A program made the translations under genes and the position numbers. From Sweltsa coloradensis (taxonomy: Eukaryota > Arthropoda > Insecta > Plecoptera > Chloroperlidae), in contig JAMZAV010000638.1 of the NCBI GenBank assembly GCA_024449915.1, positions 62,001 to 126,000 on the forward strand: a stretch of DNA of 64,000 nucleotides, read 5' to 3'. The notes beneath the pieces are model-generated. The model ran no database searches, was not told the DNA's origin, and saw nothing but the letters and a program-made list of their open reading frames with translations. Position 1 is the first letter of the stretch, and each line of letters opens with the position of its first letter. Positions 60,077 to 64,000 of this stretch are shown piece by piece.

Positions 60077-60576
60077 CCAGGAAACTTCGCAAACGCTTTT
60101 TCAGGCGCGTTGTTGGATGAGCGTAATTTTTTTTAAATGAAAAAAAGCGTAAAATTGTGATTTTCATGAGAAATAATTTTTCGATAACGTTCAAATTTCA
60201 TACGAATACATTAATTCATAACATTAAGGTTCTGTGAAATAATCATTACAATCGGATAAAGCATGTAGATGTTATAAGTCCAAAAAACCCGTAAAATTCG
60301 AAAAATTAGTTCTCATAAAAACCAATTTTACGCAATTTTTTATGGGAAATAATTTTTTGATTGCGCTCAAAAACGTGGCAGTTCTAAGTTCAGAGATTTC
60401 GAAGGCCTCCAGAAAATTTCATCGCAATTGGAGTATTGGTTTAGCCGGAATCGTGTTGACAAACACACAAAAATACATAAAAAAAGAAGAAAAAAAAAAA
60501 CATTCCGGATTTTTTTTCTCCAGTGTAGTGAAATGGAATCTTCGCTTCGCTCGCCACGCTCGCTACGCTCATCCAA
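60077..60576 (-). mobile_element. Helitron-like element, copy J
   Basis: The minus-strand 5' end TTGGATGAGCGTAGCGAGC is at 60576. The 3' hairpin with loop CTGAAAAA-type is at about 60091-60113, and the terminal bases are CTGG instead of CTAG. It has one 185-bp module and one 165-bp module plus a degraded piece. An A lies 5', but the base after the 3' end is G rather than the usual T, so this boundary is the least certain. Confidence 0.8.
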
Positions 60577-60788
60577 TTACACGTCGATCGACAGTGACAA
60601 CTTAGCAAATAGAACAACAGGGCTAACATATTTTACTTTAGTCATCACGAAAACATAAGTTTATAACGCACTAAGAATAATTAATTTACTAAGATGTTAA
60701 TGTCGATCGGCAGGTTTTCGCACAAGCTTCCAAGTTTTCACTATAGATCGACAAGTTGTTGTTTGCGTTAGTAAATACGCATCTCCAG

Positions 60789-60810
60789 TTTTTTTTTTTT
60801 TTTTTTTTTT
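60789..60810. repeat. T homopolymer, 22 bases
   Basis: Uninterrupted T run; it could be a retroposon A-tail on the minus strand, but no element is attached that I can see. Confidence 0.8.
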
Positions 60811-60993
60811 AAATGCGTACTACTATTGAGTGACAATTAAAATTTTGATAAAGTACAAAGAGTTCAAATAAATAGTTTCTAAGTACACACTTCAATATAA
60901 TTTTAAAAAGAATTTTCATTCCCCACCCTTTTTTTATATTGATTCATTCATAAATTGCATTTAATATCCTTTTCATTTGTTATCAAATTTGTT

Positions 60994-61160
60994 GAGTATT
61001 TAATGCATTGTTGTAATATTACTTTCAAATATTTACTTAAATGTAGTTCATTGTTGTGTCTGCATCTATGTAATTAGATTTATTTAGTTGTCCTCCTTTG
61101 TAAATCAGTTTTTATAACTGAATAGGATAGACGTTAAATAAATAAATAAAATAAAATAAA
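60994..61160 (+). repeat. Retroelement 3'-tail copy (tail family T), best preserved
   Basis: It ends TAACTGAATAGGATAGACG, then TTAAATAAATAAATAAA and further AAATA units. It is the inverted partner of 57230-57398. The segment TTATAACTGA..AGGATAGAC also resembles the SINE tail (ATAACTTAGTGGGTAGAC), hinting that this is the LINE tail the SINE mimics. Confidence 0.75.
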
Positions 61161-63030
61161 TCTCTTTCGGTGATTAATTTCGTATCACACTGTAAAATGT
61201 AGCGTTTAAAGAATTTTGTTTTAAAATGCGCCGTAAACCAAATGTGTGCCATATTCACACCGCCATTACAATAATTTACAGTCATTTTCCAACTCCAAGT
61301 ATCTCGAATATGAGAACTGAAGTGAACGAAAAATAACGTAATTTAATAAAGTCTCTATCACACTCGAATGGTGTTATATTTATCTGGTCCTCCTCCCACA
61401 CGTATGTGCCTCTTGCGAACAAAACCTCCACCCTTGTATTAGTGAATGGAATTTATGAATCGTGTGTAAGCTTTTGCTTGAAACGTTTCATGGGGAGGTA
61501 ACCACAAAACTGGGGTTAAATGTAGTGCATTTGAAAGAACAGCTAAATTTTCGATAGTGTTTTATGTTATCTGTTATCATGCGTTAGACGCCCCTTGCGT
61601 GCATGCTGTGTTGAGTTCCCTCCTCAAACCCTCGTGGGCAGAATTCCAACTTCCCTTGCCAGGGAATTAATGTCATTATCAACACACAACTTAAAAAAAC
61701 GAATCTAAGCCTGAAAGCCAAGACCGCCTACTAGCTTTGCTCTATTACGAAAATTGTCGGAGAAAAAAGTTTTTATTCCGCATCGATTTCTTTCAATCGA
61801 GCTCCCGAAAAAGACACCAATTTCAAATTAGAAAAAGGGTATAAGATAACTCTTCTTTACACCGGGGCCAACGTTGCTTTAAACGTTTATTGGGATACGC
61901 TAAAATGCATCTCACGCGGTACATAAGGTGATAAAAATATAAATGATGATTCTTATTTGCATCTCAAAGATTGGATTGGATATTGCTTTACGTCTCATAT
62001 TTATGCAACTTGGCTAATCGAGACGAATTGCATTTCAAACATTCACTCAAACTTCATGTGAAGTAACTGTAATAGGTATATAGCCTTATTATTATGGCCC
62101 AGTGTTTTGGAAACTTTTTAACCCTTGGATCTGTTTATCCCTCCCACCCTCAACTCTTTCTGAATATTATCCCATTGAAATCCAAGGAATTTCTATAAAA
62201 TTGCATTTACATCGCTTGATTTCTCTCTATTTAATTTAATGCCGGTAAGTACGTCATTAGTGTATTCCAACTACTACAAGTAATACGCTTTCACCGAGAA
62301 ACAAAATTGATGTCAAGTAGGATTATACACACTGAAGTAGAAATATTATATTTAGGTATATATATTTTTTTTGGCGTAGGTATTAATTCGCTCTTTCTTG
62401 CTTATTTTCCACTTGACGGACTTTTTATGTATTTTTTAATCTTTGTTGTTAGTACTTGTATATTATTATATTGCACTAGTGAGTCCCCGGCTGCTGTCAA
62501 TAAAAATACAGTGTTTTTTAACTTGGCATGTCCAATAAAAACAACAAAAATAACAATAACAACAACGAGAAATGCACCATTTTTTTTTTGATCTCTTTTG
62601 GGAACTCCAGTACCCAGGCTTGTTCTCAATGTATTACCCAGTCCAAAGACGATCGCTGATGCAAAAAACAGAACTCTGTTCAATAATTAAAATTAAGTTA
62701 TATTATTATTTGTAGTTAGTCGACGTCACTTGCATCTTCACACACATAAACCTACACTTAGAAAGTGAATTCAATCAAGGAGATTAAAACACATTAATAT
62801 TCATTAAAGCCTTTAAACATGACATCAAACACTATTATACTACTATCACATACTTTTATACTACTATTATGCAAACAATGACATATTTGTTCGCTGTCGT
62901 GGATAAACCCTTGAACTCTTAAGTTTGCGACACTTACAAATTTTGAACAATATGTTTTTTTCAAATAAACAAATTCGGAAATAAGTAAAACAATATTACA
63001 AATAATAATAGTAAACATTTAGCAGTCGTT
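61161..63030. other. No gene accepted; hydrophobic frames on both strands near 62300-62680
   Basis: Overlapping frames at 62310-62591 (plus) and 62402-62683 (minus) are both hydrophobic, as AT-rich DNA often produces. The minus frame begins after a pyrimidine-rich GTTTTTTGCATCAG that could be a splice acceptor. No family is recognised, so neither is called. Confidence 0.3.
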
Positions 63031-63036
63031 TATAGC

Positions 63037-63046
63037 GTATATAAAT
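63037..63046 (+). promoter_or_regulatory. TATA-like element before a CpG-richer region
   Basis: GTATATAAAT precedes a GC-richer stretch (63050-63430) that includes a perfect cAMP-response-type palindrome TGACGTCA at 63341-63348 next to CCAAT (63337). Open frames exist on both strands there, neither recognisable. A promoter region is possible but unproved. Confidence 0.25.
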
Positions 63047-63435
63047 GCTGTCACTAGCGAACCTTCCCTCGAAATATGATTGCGTTGTCTTGTCTCGTTC
63101 GAACTCGATGAGTAGCTTTCAACGTAATCAATCAATCAATGCATCCAGCTAGCGTCCTAGTGAGCGAGGCACGGTTAATATATATATATCTGTACAGAGA
63201 GCGCCAGCGCCATACTAAGCCCGACTCGGCGCCAACATCCATCATTTCCTCAAACCTTCCATCAGCGACTATCTCCAGCGAAGGCCTTTCTTCTTTTTTG
63301 CCGGTCTTATTCTTCTTTTCAGAAGGTTTCACTTGGCCAATGACGTCACAGAAAAAACCTGTCGGGAGAATCGATCAAGATGCATTGTCCGCGGGTACTT
63401 TCCATCTTGGAACAGATTTCCCTCCAATGCAATGA

Positions 63436-64000
63436 TCGATAAGAACAAACTAGATTTTTTTCTCGTGCCTCTCCCGTTCAATAATTGTCGAACGGTCTGT
63501 ACAGTTTACACGGACTAGGAAAACATAGTTGTATTAATTTTTGTAACTTGTTAGCATTTTTGTATGTAATAGAAAAAAATCATGATGAATGTACATTAGT
63601 TGATATTCTCCACTGTGTGTCACATCCACCATGTGATATAATATTACTGTTAAATTCTCTTGTAGTTGTCGTGCTTTTCCTAATACTTTTAGCGGTGAGT
63701 TATATTTCATAGAATTAAATAATTATATAATTTATTGTGAAGTTGCTGGTGTAGTTGTAAAGTTGATGTATGAATATGACAGTTTAAATTAATGTAGAAA
63801 TTTCATTGTTAAGTTCCAACAGAATTTTAATGAGAATTTGTAATAAAGTAATAAACGGAAATATATGTCTCAGTTAATACAACAGTCATGATGTGAAACA
63901 ATGAAACATAACTTTATTTATATTATTTTACTCTGTGTGGTGCATGTGAAGAGTGTTATTATGAATTAAAGCCAATCTATTTTAATCCCACAATTATTCA
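63436..64000. other. No gene seen
   Basis: AT-rich to the window edge with only short frames. Confidence 0.35.

Noticed and set aside
62310..62683. Membrane protein gene on either strand
   Set aside because: Hydrophobic frames on both strands overlap in AT-rich DNA; no family, and the minus frame opens at TTG.

Overview
The window looks like non-coding DNA from an AT-rich animal genome, roughly two thirds A+T by eye. I found no intact host gene. No open frame longer than about 170 codons is visible, and the longest ones lie inside recognisable transposon relics. Two non-LTR retrotransposon remnants, tRNA-headed SINEs, terminal-inverted-repeat elements and a large family of Helitron-like elements point to an invertebrate metazoan. 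A SINE whose 3' end runs GACGTTAAACAACA followed by an AATC-rich tail is reminiscent of molluscan SINEs, but that taxonomic guess rests on memory and is weak.

The dominant content is one family of ten Helitron/Helentron-like non-autonomous elements, at 1884-2662, 2682-3849, 5510-5989, 6802-7378, 7903-8882, 16787-17916, 38254-38895, 41644-42423, 53130-53712 and 60077-60576. Together they span about 7.7 kb, or 12% of the window. Each starts TTGGATGAGC. Each carries the inverted copy GCTCATCCA close to its 3' end, followed by a short hairpin (AACGC...GCGTT), and most end in CTAG. Nine of ten have A before the start, and nine of ten have T after the end. A duplicated piece of flanking DNA gives a natural empty site for one copy (41644-42423) and shows clean insertion between two T's with no target duplication. 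Internally the elements are mosaics of about 185-bp and 165-bp modules in varying copy number.

Layout: 1-9.6 kb is rich in Helitron-like copies, with a SINE nested in one of them. 9.6-11.5 kb is a LINE reverse-transcriptase relic on the minus strand. 11.6-14.8 kb holds three TIR/MITE-type elements. 16.8-19 kb has a mosaic Helitron-like copy and a second LINE relic. 19-38 kb is mostly featureless, with microsatellites, a 450-bp dispersed repeat in inverted orientation, a SINE, a MITE and a tRNA-like sequence set in a long palindrome (35438-35608). 38-42.5 kb has two more Helitron-like copies and an inverted-repeat element. 46.5-49 kb carries GC-rich repeat arrays bounded by CCCAAGTAGCACA inverted repeats. 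49.3-50.55 kb is a five-unit array of about 250 bp. 52.7-54.1 kb has a retroelement-like tail, a Helitron-like copy and a MITE. 57.2-58 kb has a retroelement tail next to an 89-bp minisatellite. 59.7-61.2 kb has SINE pieces, a Helitron-like copy and another retroelement tail.

A few GC-richer islands (near 9.1, 27.2, 33.3, 35.2 and 63.2 kb) could be exons or promoters of a host gene for which this window is intron or flank, but none can be proved from sequence alone. All similarities were judged by eye and boundaries are approximate to a few bases.
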